A DNA stretch of 64,000 nt from positions 65,252,873-65,316,872 of the forward strand of contig CM031616.1 of NCBI GenBank assembly GCA_018398815.1, in the 5' to 3' direction. How positions within the stretch are numbered: position 1 is the stretch's first letter; each line of letters opens with the position of its first letter. The notes under the pieces were generated by a model that worked only from the letters and a program-made list of their open reading frames with translations, searched no databases and was not told the origin of the DNA. A program made the position numbers and the translations under genes. This document shows positions 11,619-23,999 of this stretch, one piece after another. The DNA comes from Conus ventricosus (taxonomy: Eukaryota; Mollusca; Gastropoda; Neogastropoda; Conidae).

Positions 11619-11716
11619 CTGTTTTAAGAAAACAAATATTACTTTGTGTTACTGAAAATGCATGTGTTAAATTTTGTGCATGTATGTGCACACACTCTTG
11701 CATGTGAGTGTGAGCG

Positions 11717-11717
11717 T

Positions 11718-11771
<54 letters not shown>

Positions 11772-12064
11772 ATTTGTGAATGTGGTTTGCGCATGTAAAA
11801 CAGTGCAGTCGTGCAAAAATGCCTCGCTGTACATGTGTTTGTGAGCAAGTGTTGAGTGTGTGCTTGCAAATGAGTATGTGTGTACATGCTGTTATGAGCA
11901 TGTATACGTGCTAGTGATCACATATATAATTTGTGTGCATATATGAGCCACTGTGTATGTGCATGTGTCCACTCGCTCTCTCCCTCTCTCACCTTGTGTG
12001 TGTCTGTGGAGGTGAGAGAAAGAGAAAGAGAGTGTGTGTGTGTGTGTGTGTGTGCGCGCACACA
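11717..12064. repeat. GT-repeat-rich intronic stretch
   Basis: A pure GT run at 11717-11770 and a second one with AGAGAG and CGCGCA at 12005-12068. No gene seen. Confidence 0.9.
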
Positions 12065-12544
12065 CACAAGCTGCACTAGCTCATGAATGTCATTTACAGG
12101 ATTTGCCCAGTCACAAAGTTGCACTTGCAATGCCAGTTTCCTGAAGTAACAGAAACTAACAGTGAAACGAATAACTAACATAAGTAAAAGTAAGGTTTCT
12201 CCACATTAGAGTCCAAAATGATAATGATGTTTAAAAAGGCCCCAGAGTTTAATGCAGTAAAATAGAAAATTAGCATTGTATATATCGTATCAACAACTTG
12301 GCTAATAGGTTTATCTGAATATTGAGAGTTGTTATGCTGTTAATGTTTTTCTTTTTAGTTTTAAATGAATGCACAGTTGCTAATCTAATGACTATGCTTC
12401 TCAAACAAAATTTATCTGGAAGTTTTTTTTTCTTTTTTTCATGCCTACGCAAGCTGATACTCCTGCGGACACTCCCTGTATAGACAGGCAAGGATTAATC
12501 CCATCTACCCAATAAAGGGAGTGGAGTTTTGTGTGTATGGCAGG

Positions 12545-12850
12545 TTTTTTTTATTCCACCATTAAGGCAGCCATACTACAACTTCGGGGAAGGTGTACAC
12601 TATGTGTAACGTGTCATCCATACCAACTGGCCTTCTCTTCTGAAAGTTGGTGATGGGATTTTACATGTGTGCAAGATGGTATGCGTGCGTTCACACACGG
12701 AACCTCGGTTTATAGTCTCATTCGAATGACTGTATGGGGAATGGAGTCAGAACCAATGTTAACTCCAAGGGAAAAAGCCCCCTGTACCGAAACAGCCCGG
12801 CGGAGATTCGGACCCGCAACCCCAGGATCACCAAGATTACGAGGAGCAAT
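12545..12850 (-). mobile_element. tRNA-derived SINE (family A), inverted partial copy
   Basis: The reverse complement of this stretch matches the body of the 3546-3830 SINE: B-box region GGTTGCGGGTCCGAATCTCC near 12820, then the same 250-bp body. The 3' tail is missing. Confidence 0.75.
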
Positions 12851-13002
12851 TCTTCAGGCTTTCAACTACAATTAAGTAAACCTTTAAGTTTGTCCGTTGA
12901 GTTCCTGCTGGCAAGGGGGTGTGGGGCCAGGGTAAAAACTAAAGGGATGAGTGTATTTATTTTGTTATGACATTGTTATATTCAGTATTTCTTGGCAATC
13001 AT

Positions 13003-14642
13003 ATATACACAAAGGAAAATGTTAAGCACCCCCTTATATTTTCAACTGTCAGAATTGACAACAACAATGTATGACCCCAAAATTTTCAATTTTGTCAAGA
13101 ATGGTGTGTCATTGAAAGGATAAAACCAGTCAGGCATGTATGTGAAGCATAGTCATGGTGTGGCATGCACGTGCATTACGGTTTTTGACATTTTTAAAAT
13201 TGAAGTTTGGTGAGTCATCCAGTTTAGCAATCACAGTTGGTTTTAAGAAAAGATATTCTTTGCAAAGAAATATGGTGTGAAGGAGGATAGCAGAGGCCAA
13301 ACGATGGCAAATTATTGGCATGCATTCCACTGGAATGTCCTTCAAAGCAATCGGGCGTCAGTTGGGCTTCCACTACACTGTCATCAGCCGGCTGGTGAGG
13401 AAACACCAGCAAACCAACCATGTGCAGGACCGCCCACGATCTGGCCGACCACAAGCAATGTCACAGCGCGAAGACAGAGCTCTACTTCGCATGATACGCC
13501 ATGAGTCGTTCGCCACAAGCACCAGCTTGAAACGACGGTGGATGCCTAACAGACAACTTTCCACAAGTACAGTGCAGAACCGCTTAAAAGCCCACAGATA
13601 TAAGGCGAGGAGGGTTATCAAGCGCCCTCTGTTGACTGACCACCACAAAAGACGGCGTTTGGACTGGTGTCTCACTCGGCGGGGGTGGAACTGAGGAACT
13701 GGAGAAAGATACACTGGTCGGACGAAAGCCGATTCCTGCTGCACGTCACTGATGGAAGATCAAGGGTTTGGAGATGCCCAAATACAGCCTATGTGCCCAG
13801 GAACATACAGGCAACTGTTCCTCACGGTGGCGGTTCCATAATGGTCTGGGGGTGCCTCTCACATGACTGCAAGCTGGATTTGATTACCATTCGAGGAACC
13901 CTCACAGGCGGACGGTACATCCGAGATGTCCTTGAGCTGGTCGTTGTGCCCCATTTTGACAACCACCCACTTGCCACCAGATCAGTGTACATGGATGACA
14001 ACGCCAGGCCTCATCGTGCTCAAGCAGTAACAGGCTTTCTCCAGCAAGAAGCAGTGCAGACCCTGCCATGGCCTGCCATGAGCCCAGACCTCAATCCACT
14101 GGAGCACATCTGGGACATGATTGGCCGTCGTTTGCAGACCTTGGACCCTCCTCCACAAAATCTGCATCAACTGGAAGCTGCACTGCATCAGGAGTGGCAG
14201 CAACTGACGATGCAACAGATCCGGCGACTGACTGGAGGGATGCGACGCAGGGTTGAGGCGGTCATCCAGGCTCAGGGCGGATTCACGCGCTACTGAACAT
14301 TTTCATTTTTCTTTGGTTTATGGAGATTCATGGCAATGTTTTCAAATGAAATTGCCACTTTGATTAAGCACTATGATTTTGTAATGACCATACTTTTCAT
14401 GGGTATTTTTTCATGGGAAAATGTCATTGATCTTTCTTTAGCAATACCACATTCTGTTTATGATTTTGTATATCATTTGTTGTGTTTTCATGTTGTCAAT
14501 ATCTTTATTTAATAAAAACAAAAGAAAAAAATGTTCCACATTAAACAGTTTAGTACAAAAAAGAATTTCAGTTTCTCCAAACTAAAAAACATTGGGGGGG
14601 GGGGGGGGGGGGGGGTGCTTAACTTTTTTCTTTGTGTATATA
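13003..14642 (+). mobile_element. Tc1/mariner-type transposon, near complete
   Basis: Terminal inverted repeats: left TATACACAAAGGAAAATG then TTAAGCACCCCC (from 13003); right, in reverse complement, TATACACAAAGAAAAAAG then TTAAGCACCCCC (to 14642). Flanking bases are consistent with TA duplication. The right TIR contains a run of about 23 G where the left has CCCCC. The element carries a transposase of the usual length, split by one frameshift. Confidence 0.85.
13320..14296 (+). pseudogene. Tc1-type DD34E transposase, one frameshift
   Basis: The first part (13320-13694) holds the paired helix-turn-helix region: GMSFKAIGRQLGFHYTVISR, then RPRSGRP. The second part (13667-14296) holds the catalytic domain: WRKIHWSDESRF (first D), VYMDDNARPH (second D) and SPDLNPLEHIWD (E, 34 residues after the second D). 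It ends GGFTRY and a stop. The frame changes in the CGGCGGGGGTGG stretch near 13680, a one-base length change in a G run, which could be a real mutation or a sequencing error. The frame also continues upstream of the 13320 ATG without an obvious start. Confidence 0.88.
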
Positions 14643-15867
14643 TAAATTTCACTGATATATGGAAAGCATAGGCACTGGAGAATTAGGGTGGAGTGGAGTG
14701 GAGGAAAGGGGGTGGGAGAGGAGCGAGGAGGGGATGGGGGGGAAGGCCAAGTTTCTTGCTTTTTAATCTTCTGAGCATTACTTTGAATTTGATACAAATG
14801 TCAATCATATGTCTTCATAAGATCATGCCAAGCAGAGATATTTAATTTGTATGCGTAACGTTTGTATGGCACACAAGAAGTTAGGTAATAGGGTGGGTGT
14901 GGGGTGGAGGTGGGATGGGGGTGTACAAGTGTGCTGACATGTTTAAATGTCTTCTTATTGGATAGAGCTTGTAATCCTGATCATTTTGATATAAGTTAAA
15001 TGCTTGTATGTCAATTGAAAGCAGAGATGTGTCATTTTATAACTTGTTTTGGTTGCCGATATGGAAAGAAAAAGAAGTTGAAATGAAGATTTGGGCATTT
15101 TTAAGAGTGTGGTAGTCAGACTCTGTAAGAGCCTCAGGTCTGAAAAAAATTCAGTGTATATTACAAGTAGTTGACATCAATTGCCCATAGTTTCAGACAT
15201 GTCACTTGCAAAATGGCCGAGTTACTGGCCTCCAAACATGGCCCTTATGGGAAATTCCGACTATTGTAAAAAAATTAAATATTTAAAAAAATCATAACTT
15301 CGCTCCTAATTAAGCTACAGCTATAAAATTTTACATAATTTTTTTAGTTTTAATTCTATAATCTTGACCTATTGAAAACAACAGTCAAAACACTTTAAAA
15401 TCACCTATTACGAGTCCGACACTCTACCACTGAGCTATTCTGGCCCTCTCTGAACCTATAAAACCTGTATTACTTTCAGTCTGTCTAATAAAATTTTTGA
15501 AAATGTCCGCATTCCTGCAGTGACAAAGTGATCAGACAGATTGTTTTGAGAGTTAATGACTCAATAAGTTTTAAAAATAGTGTGAAAAAAAGAATAAGTG
15601 AATGGTTTTGCCTGCTGAATTTTGGTGGGTGTGCCCCTATGTCTGTTTATCGCTTTCAAGGTGAACAGATTTTGTGTGGCGCTTCCATCATAATGGCCAT
15701 GCAGAATTTTGTCAGTCTCAATAGTATCACTTCTGAATCTCACATACTCCAGCCTGGAAGTTGTAAGGTGTTTGATCACTCCATATTAGCTAGATTGTTT
15801 ATTCCTGCAATTGCTTGGTGAATCTTCTCTGTACTTTTTCACTTAAGTTTATATATTTCTTTCTAAG
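14643..15867. other. Between Tc1 element and LTR element: no gene seen
   Basis: G-rich tracts (14690-14745, 14890-14930) and AT-rich sequence. The 97-aa plus frame at 15528 resembles a diverged stretch at 26780-26880, so it is probably an unnamed dispersed repeat. Confidence 0.45.
15405..15450 (-). mobile_element. SINE head fragment (tRNA-like A-box)
   Basis: The minus strand reads AATAGCTCAGTGGTAGAG then TCGGACTCGTAAT, resembling the family A tRNA head. No B-box follows, so it is a short relic and not a tRNA gene. Confidence 0.45.
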
Positions 15868-17435
15868 TGTCACGAGTTGTCACGAGGCCTACGACGTTCG
15901 ACCCACCTAGGTGGCGGAATTACTTATTGTTTATTGTCGTTGCTGTTGTCGTGTATCCGTCCCTTGGGGTGGCTTGTGGTGCAGTTGCACCTTGGTGTGG
16001 TTCAGCTCAACTTCGGTTTGCTTTCTCTCTCTCTCTCTCTAATTCCACCGCCCGTGCTATTCATCCTGCAAGTTCACGGTGGCCGGTACCTTTCTCTCGA
16101 ACGTTCTGTCTATCGGCCTCTCGCCTGTCTTTTTACCTGTCGCACGTGCTTCGTTTCTTTTAGTTTGAAGTATGCTCACTCTGTGACGCAGCATGGCATG
16201 TTGGCCGCCATTGCTGAGGGAGGTTAGCTCTTCACTCGAGCGGAAGATGTCTCTGGGGGCGCCTGCTCCAGTCCTGGTTCTTTCCCTTTAAATCTCGAGA
16301 GTACAGTCAGTACTTCAATTCCTGCAGTCGGCCTGTAGGAGAGGGACATCATTTCTTCTGTTTCCGCATTTTCGCCTCTGTCCTCTCGACTGGACAGAGG
16401 GTAGAGAGAGTCCTTTGACCCGCCTCTTCGGGGTCACCCACGGTACTGGTAAGCATCAGTTTCGTGTCTGTTTGTTTTGATTGTCGTTTGTTAGCCGGGC
16501 TTAGTCTTCGCTTTTGCGCAATTTTCTTTTGTTTTCGAAATGTAAGAGAAATATTGTGTGAGACCTTTTCTCTGGTTAATTCCATCTTTAACCTGGCCAT
16601 TCTAAATTATTCCAAAATTCTTTCTCCTGTTTATGTATCTGGTGATGCGGTAGTCGGTGGGGAAGGAGAGAACCTGTGATTCAGGGTTGGAACTTGCTTG
16701 GTCTCGCTCGTCCGCCCCTGTCACATTCGCCGGACTTTTTATCCTTCGCCACCGTCTGTTTGTGTGTGCAAGGAGAGCGAGTTTTATGTTCACGAGCGTG
16801 CGTGCGCATGAATTTGTCGTTCGGATGCGTAGTTGGAGATTTGTGTTATTTTGAAATGTGTTTATAAAATGTGACAGTTGTGCCATTGGATTATTATTGC
16901 AAATGTGGTGGCAGTTATTAAGCGATGGTCGCTGTGTTGATTTATTTCCTAAGGGAAGGAAAACGTTAAGCGTGAGTGAGAGAAGGGTGAAGATAATTCA
17001 TATTTGTTTTATAACCTGTTGATTTAATGCAGTCTTTTACCTGCATCGTGTGAGAAGACTTGATTCAATGGGTTTACTGTGTGCGTTGAATACACTTCCC
17101 CTCGCCCATCATGCGAGGCTAAGACTTGACAGCAATGGTCAGACGGTACTGACGCGGGGTTCCAGTACCCTTCTTCCTTCCTCCTTCCTTCTTCTTTTCC
17201 TCCTCTCCGACTCTCCTCCCAGCTACGTCCTCCCCCCTCCCGGGGGCTTCACCGGGAGCACGAACTGGATGGTGCCACGTGCTGGTCGAGGCCACGTTCT
17301 GGCTGAGACCACGGACGGGAGGGTGCCACGCGCTGGTCGAGGCCACGCCTTGGTCGGGACCGTGGACTGCTAGAAGAGCCCGCCGTCTTGACTGGCCGGC
17401 CTGGACCCCCGTCCAGGACCTCCAGTAACAGCTAC

Positions 17436-17477
<42 letters not shown>

Positions 17478-18012
17478 GACACGCTCTTCACTGCCCGCTT
17501 GGGAGTCGAGGGTGTCGGCTTTGGGCGACTCCCTGCGAGAACCAACCCGCTCGAGCACCTAGTGCGACAGGGTGCTCCCTGCGGACTTGACAGGGGCAGG
17601 GATGTGGACGCACTCCGTGGTGTGAGAAAGGGTCAATACTGGAAATATTTCTTTATAATTGGTACATGTCATATGTGCTGGAATGCTGTAATTGTGATTG
17701 TGTACGTCGTATGGTGGAATATTTATTTATAATCGTGCATGTTGTGGGTGTGGGAGTGCTTGATTGCGATTGTGCATGTTGGTTGCGTTGGAGTGCTTGA
17801 TCGTGATTGTGCATGTTGTGTGCGTTGGAGTGCTTTATTGTGATCGTGCAGGGTGCGTGTGTTGGAATGTTTATTTTGCTGGTGTGAATAAATGGGGTGT
17901 TGTATCGTAATCTTTATTGTGTGGTCTCTTGCGGAGCGTGTGAGGTCAGTCACTCCCTTCACTCCCACCTAGACCGATCCTGTCAGGGCAGACCTCCAGG
18001 TCGGTCGTGACA
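15868..18012 (+). repeat. 5' LTR of the gypsy-like element
   Basis: A 2145-bp LTR, TG to CA. It contains a CT run (16022-16041), a poly-C run of about 39 (17438-17476) and a tandem GTTGGAGTGCTTGATTGTG-type stretch (17730-17880) before an AATAAA at about 17887 that could serve polyadenylation. Confidence 0.9.
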
Positions 18013-18016
18013 ATTG

Positions 18017-18034
18017 TGGGGGCTCGTCCGGGAG
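18017..18034 (+). promoter_or_regulatory. Primer-binding site, tRNA-Pro type
   Basis: TGGGGGCTCGTCCGGGAG starts 4 nt after the 5' LTR and differs by one base from the complement of a tRNA-Pro 3' end with CCA. Pro-type primer sites are well known from retroviruses and some LTR retrotransposons. Confidence 0.8.
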
Positions 18035-19499
18035 TGAAGGGCTCTGGCTGTCTCTCTCTCGTTTCGCAGAGTACCTGTTTAGTGTTGTCTGTTTGTATAT
18101 GTTTAGTCAGTTCGTCGTGTTTGTTCGTGGTGGTTGGCTGGTGACTCTAGAGTGAAGGGAGTCTTTTTGGGGGCCTGAGGGAACATCCGGCGTGACTCGG
18201 GGTCGAGGTGAGACCAGGAGGAGTCGACCGCTTCCGGACCTCCTTCCGCCGGTACCTCACGCAGGTAACGGCCGTAAGTCTTGCCCTTCTGTTGCCGCTC
18301 AGTCTTCCATTCCTGTGTTGTATTTAGCCAGTTCTTGTTTTTTTTCTCTCTACCAGTTGTTGAGTACAGGGGGTTGTATCGGACGCTAGTGTTTTTTTTT
18401 TCTCTCTCCGGATCCCGTCTGCTAGGTTTTTGTTTGTTTTTTTTTTTCGGCCAGCCCCACCGCACTGTGCTCGTGCTGTAGAGCGCGGTGTTGCCAGAGG
18501 GGGGGCAGCCGGACATAGTTTTTGTTTTGTTTTTTTTTTTCGGTGAGCCCCCCCGCACTGTTGCTCGTGCTGTAGAGCGCGGTGTTGCCAGAGTGGGAGC
18601 AGCCGGAACTTGTCCGCACACACGCACACACACACATACACACATATACACATGCCCCTAAAAATATTTGTTTTTTTTTCTCTAGTGGAATTGTTTTTCC
18701 CCTGTATTTGGAAAACTGTAGGATATTGTTGTCATGGCGACGTCCGGCGCTGGTGGTGTGGCGACGCGTGCGTCGAAGAAGAAGGGTATTCAAAATTTTT
18801 ACTGTAGTCCCTACTATTAGTACCAGTACTTCGACTACGGTAACTTCAAACCTATTCCAGTGCTGTAGCAGGTAGTCCAGTGAGTACTTTACTACCTCTT
18901 CGCTGGGGGTCTCCCTGTCGAGACCCCGACTGGCACTTCCGCTCGGAAGCGTCAGAGTATAGCGAAGCAACTGTGGGCTTCTGTTGAGTCGCAGAGACCG
19001 AAACCTTCTCCTCTCCGGGCTTCCCCTCGTAAGGGGCATGCCCCAGAAGACTTTCCTTATGGAAAGTCGAGACCCAAGGGACGGTCAGACGGATCATCCT
19101 CCCGGGTCGGGAGTGGTGAACCCCGCTCAGGAATATCACCTCTGTCCTTCTGTTTCTGGAGGGGCAGCGTAGTGAAGAGGCTGCTAGGCAGGAAGCTCTG
19201 CGTAGGGAAGAGGCTGCTAGGCAGGAAGCCCTGCGTAGGGAAGAACGTAGGAAGAGGCAAGGCTCCGTAGGGAAGAGCTAGGTAGGATGGAGGCTCTGCG
19301 TAAGAGGAGACTGACAGACAGGAGGTTATGCATAAGGAAGAGGCTATTCAGCGTAGGAAGAGGCTGATCAGCGTAGGAGGAGGCTGCCCTCCGTAGGAAG
19401 AACTAGACGGGATGGAGGCTCTGCGTAGGGAGGAGATGGAACAACTTCTTCGCGGCCTCCCGCTTCTGTAAACCCAGGGGGTTAATCACCAGGCAGGTG
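18035..19499 (+). other. Retrotransposon 5' leader with charged repeats
   Basis: An internal leader with two near-identical blocks around 18440-18480 and 18535-18575 (GCTGTAGAGCGCGGTGTTGC in both). Then a GAGGCTGCTAGGCAGGAAGC-type tandem (19170-19440) that would encode an Arg/Glu-rich coiled coil if in frame. No intact gene. Confidence 0.6.
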
Positions 19500-20170
19500 A
19501 TAGAGTTAGGGGCCCAAAGTTAAAGCTTCCAGAGTTCAGACCTAGTGAGGACATTGATATGTTCTTAGAGCATTTCGACAAGGTTGCTTGTTCATACCAA
19601 TTGTCTGAGGAGCAAAAGGCTATGCACCTTTTTTCTGGATTATCTGGTGCTGCAAGGGAGTGTGTGCTCACTCTAAATGAAGGTGCGTCTTATGCAGACA
19701 TGCAGTTGGCTCTGCGTAAGCGTTTCCACCTTACCCCAGAGACCTACAGGAGGAAGTTTAGGTCCATGAAGAAGAATAATGATGAGACCTTCTGCAGTTT
19801 GGTGATAGGCTGCGCAAGACGCTAGGGACTGGCGTCAGTTAGCAAGTTGGAGCTGGTGGATCTGATCCTCATTGAACAGCTCACCAACACTGTGTCCCCA
19901 GAGTTGAGGATCCGGATAGGTGAGACAGCACCTCAGGATTTCGCGGCTGCGATTCACACAGCTGAGGTGTTTGCTGAAGCTCGCAGGCTTATGGGCATCG
20001 CCCAGATACGGAGAGGGAAGCCCTCCACAGGATTTAATAGCAATAAGGTGCCGACAACTGCTAGTGGGGTGAACAAGGCAGCAGTTCATCGGGGATTTCA
20101 GCACCTCGATTTGTTTTCTTGTGGTCGTCCTGGCCACATTAGGAAAGATTGTCCTAAAAGCCGCTGGTAG
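19500..20170 (+). pseudogene. Gag-like region with zinc-knuckle relic
   Basis: The frame starting about 19559 resembles a gypsy capsid (residues such as HLFSGLSGAAREC). It breaks by frameshift near 19825 and resumes at 19847-20170. It ends in a CCHC-type knuckle (SCGRPGHIRKDC) whose first cysteine position is occupied by another residue. A decayed element gene; no intact product. Confidence 0.75.
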
Positions 20171-20172
20171 TC

Positions 20173-21400
20173 ATGGGGCAGTCCTTTCCCAGCATCCTCG
20201 TGCCTCGGCTAACGTGGGGTCCATCCAAGCTTCTGGTGGTACAGAGTGTCCAGTGTTTCTTTCTGTTGTTGGTTCATCCTTGGTCGACACCATCAGGATT
20301 CGGGAGCATCAACACCTTTGTGGATAAGGATTTAGTTTCCCCTAAGGCCGGCGGGGCGCCAGTTACGATTGTGCGGGTTGGAGCTGGTTTTACCTCCACC
20401 CGTCCTTCTGTACTTATTCCTATCTCCACCCCCTACTTCTGTGGCGAAGTATGGGCCATCGCGGTGGAGCGACCTCTGTATTCCCTTATCAGAGGGAATA
20501 CTATCACCTTCGCAGACGGACGCAGTCAGTCCGTGTCTACGGATTTGCCCGTACAGGCGTGTGTGGGAGTCACCACACGCGCCAAAGCTGAGAAGCAGGA
20601 ACAGGAATTACGTCCCGTTCTTCAGCCGATCTCTAACGAGGTTTTGGCAAGGGCCGATCCTGCTAGCATTATCCGTCTTCAGGCCAGGGACTTGGATGTC
20701 CAACGCCTACGACAACTTGTGGATCGTCCCGCTCAGTCGGCCCGACCCCGCCAAGGTGAGCTTCAAGCTCCACAAGGGATCCTCTTCAGGGTTTTCACTC
20801 AGGCAGATCGTGTGGCCAAACAGCTTGTTGTTCCCCAAAGCTTGAGAGAGTCTGTCCTCCGGCAGGCCCACGATTCCCCCATGGCAGTCATATGGCTCCA
20901 AGCGGACTCTCGAGCGAGTTAGGCAGGGTTTCTTCTGGCCAGGGATGAACTCGCAGGGTTAGGCAGTACTGCCGCAGTTGCGATGTCTGCCAACGGACAA
21001 ACGCCTAAGGGTCGCTTGAAGCGTGTTCCCTTAGGGTCAGTGCCTCTGGGTTTGGGGAGCCATCAGCAAGGTCGGTGTCGACCTGGTGGACCCATTAATC
21101 CTCCATCCGATCGCGGTCACCGCTACACTTCGGTAGTGGTAGAATCTGCGAGTCGATACCCAGAGGCTGTCCCGCTTAGGACTATCGATGCCCCTACTGT
21201 TGCTGATCTCTCAGGCAGATTTGGACGCGCACTGGCGTGCCCAAGAAGAAGTACGGCCGGAAGTTTGTACTGGAGAGCGATCATCATCCTCTCCAGTGCC
21301 TGGACCGATCCGGCCAGTCAGTCATCGACTCATGAGTTAGGCATGGAACTGCAGAGTCATGCGTTCACTTTCCGTCATATCAAGGTTCCGTAATACGGAT
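20173..21400 (+). pseudogene. Pol remnants: protease-like and integrase-like segments, no reverse transcriptase
   Basis: After a protease-like stretch (about 20240-20560) the frame passes directly to an integrase zinc-binding-type segment (about 20750-20910). A core-domain fragment follows (about 21080-21240: residues such as GHRYTSVVVESASRYPEAV). The roughly 1.5 kb expected for reverse transcriptase and RNase H is missing, and frameshifts separate the pieces. Confidence 0.7.
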
Positions 21401-21781
21401 GCTGACTATCTTAGCCGAGCTCCGTAGTTAGCACATTGGGAAATCAGTCAGAGGGACACCTCCCCTCAACCAGGGTTATAAACCCCTTTGGTCTCTGTAT
21501 CAGGTGTAGTGACAGTTGTCACTTCATGAGGTTAAACGGTAGTGAATCACCAATGGTTCGGATTGTTACTTTCATGGGTTGGAAGGGTTTTCTTATTGTT
21601 TGATAAATGTAGTATTATGTATTTCCCCGTGTGATTCTATCGTGGAATGTTTGTAAATTTGGGTTCATCGTACTCTGTCGATCAGAGAGTTGGGTCGGTC
21701 CCATTGTTGTGAAGTTGCACATGCGACAAGGTTCAAAGGAGCACTGTATCTCAGAGAAACAGATGCTTTTAGAAGGGGGTT

Positions 21782-23905
21782 TGTCACGAGTTTGTCACGA
21801 GGCCTACGACGTTCGACCCACCTAGGGTGGCGGAATTACTTATTGTTTATTGTCGTTGCTGTTGTCGTGTATCCGTCCCTTAGGGTGGCTTGTGGTGCAG
21901 TTGCACCTTGGTGTGGTTCAGCTCAACTTCGGTTTGCTTTCTCTCTCTCTCTCTCTAATTCCACCGCCCGTGCTATATCATCCTGCAAGTTCACGGTGGC
22001 CGGTACCTTTCTCTCGAACGTTCTGTCTATCGGCCTCTCGCCTGTCTTTTTACCTGTCGCACGTGCTTCGTTTCTTTTAGTTTGAAGTATGCTCACTCTG
22101 TGACGCAGCATGCATGTTGGCCGCCATTGCTGAGGAGGTTAGCTCTTCACTCGAGCGGAAGATGTCTCTGGGGGCGCCTGCTCCAGTCCTGGTTCTTTAC
22201 CTTATCGTCGAGAGTACAGTCAGTACTTTTCAATTCCTGCAGTCGGCCTGTAGGAGAGGGACATCATTTCTTCTGTTTCCGCATCTTCGCCTCTGTCCTC
22301 TCGACTGGACAGAGGGTAGAGAGAGTCCTTTGACCCGCCTCTTCGGGGTCACCCACGGTAGCTGGTAAGCATCAGTTTCGTGTCTGTTTGTTTGATTTGT
22401 CGTTGTTAGCCGGCTTAGTCTTCGCTTTTGCGCAATTTTCTTTTGTTTCGAAATTGTAAGAGAAATATTGTGTGAGACCTTTTCTCTGGTTAATTCCATC
22501 TTTAACCTGGCCATTCTAAATTATTTCCAAAATTCTTTCTCCCGTTTATGTATCTGGTGATGCGGTAGTCGGTGGGAAGGGAGAGAACCTGGTGATTCAG
22601 GGTTGGAACTTGCTTGGTCTCGCTCGTCCGCCCCTGTCACATTCGCCGGACTTTTTATCCTTCGGCCACCGTCTGTTGTGTGTGCAAGGAGAGCGAGTTT
22701 TATGTTCACGAGCGTGCGTGCGCATGATTTGTCGTTCGGATGCGTAGTTGGAGATTTGTGTTATTTTGAAATGTGTTATAAAATGTGACAGTTGTGCCAT
22801 TGGATTATTATTTGCAAATGTGGTGGCAGTTATTAAGCGATGGTCGCTGTGTTGATTTATTTCCTAAGGAAGGAAAACGTTAAGCGTGAGTGAGAGAAGG
22901 GTGAAGATAATTCATATTTGTTTTATAACCTGTTGATTTAATGCAGTCTTTTACCTGCATCGTGTGAGAGACTTGATTCAATGGTTTACTGTGTCGTTGA
23001 ATACACTTCCCCTCGCCCATCATGCGAGTGGCTAAGACTTGACAGCAATGGTCAGACGGTACTGACGGCAGGGTTCCAGTACCCTTCTTCCTTCCTCCTT
23101 CCTTCTTCTTTTCCTCCTCTCCGACTCTCCTCCCAGCTACGTTCCTCCCCCCCTCCCGGGGCTTCACCTGAGCACGAACTGGATGGTGCCACGTCTGGTC
23201 GAGGCCACGTTCTGGCTGAGACCACGGACGGATGGTGCCACGCGCTGGTCGAGGCCACGCCTTGGTCGGGACCGTGGACTGCTAGAAGAGCCCGCCGTCT
23301 TGACTGGCCGGCTGGACCCCCGTCCAGGACCTCCAGTAACAGCTACGTCCCCCCCCCCCCCCCCCCGGGACAACACGCTCTTTTACTGCCCTTGGGGGTC
23401 GAGGGTGTCGGCTTTGGGCGACTCCTGCGAGAACCAACCCGGCTCGGAGCACCTAGTGCGACAGGGTGCTCCCTGCGGACTTGAAAAGGGGCAGGATGTG
23501 GACGCACTCCGTGGTGTGAGAAAGGGTCAATTTCTGGAAATATTTCTTTATAATTGTGTACATGTCATATGGCTGGAATGCTGTAATTGTGATTGTGTAC
23601 GTCGTATGGTGGAATATTTATTTATAATCGTGCATGTTGTGGTGTGGGAGTGCTTGATTGCGATTGTGCATGTTGTGTGCGTTGGAGTGCTTGATCGTGA
23701 TTGTGCATGTTGTGTGCGTTGGAGTGCTTTATTGTGATCGTGCATGGTGCGGTGTTGGAATGTTTATTTTGCTGGTGTGAATAAATGGGGTTTGTATCGT
23801 AATCTTTATTGTTGGTCTCTTGCGGAGCGTGTGAGGTCAGTCACTCCCTTCACTCCCACCTAGACCGATCCTGTCAGGGCAGACCTCCAGGGGTCGGTCG
23901 TGACA
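21782..23905 (+). repeat. 3' LTR of the gypsy-like element
   Basis: A 2124-bp LTR matching 15868-18012 along its whole length. Differences are mainly one-base insertions or deletions and the length of the poly-C run (about 20 against 39). A purine tract AGAAGGGGG lies just upstream (21773-21781). Confidence 0.9.
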
Positions 23906-23999
23906 CTAAGATAGGGGAGGGGGTGGGGGGTGGGGGCATCACACAACATTCTCATATTCTGAACTAGTCAAACTGATAATTCAGTTCACGGAACTTGTA

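Larger units (their letters stand above)
15868..23905 (+). mobile_element. Ty3/gypsy-like LTR retrotransposon, internally deleted, with 5-bp target duplication
   Basis: Two LTRs of 2145 and 2124 bp flank 3769 bp of internal sequence. CTAAG occurs directly before 15868 and after 23905. Each LTR begins TGTCACGAG and ends GTCGTGACA. A tRNA-Pro-type primer-binding site follows the left LTR and a purine-rich tract precedes the right LTR. Gag, a zinc-knuckle relic, a protease-like stretch and integrase parts are recognisable, but reverse transcriptase and RNase H are absent. The LTRs are so similar that insertion was recent. Confidence 0.88.
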
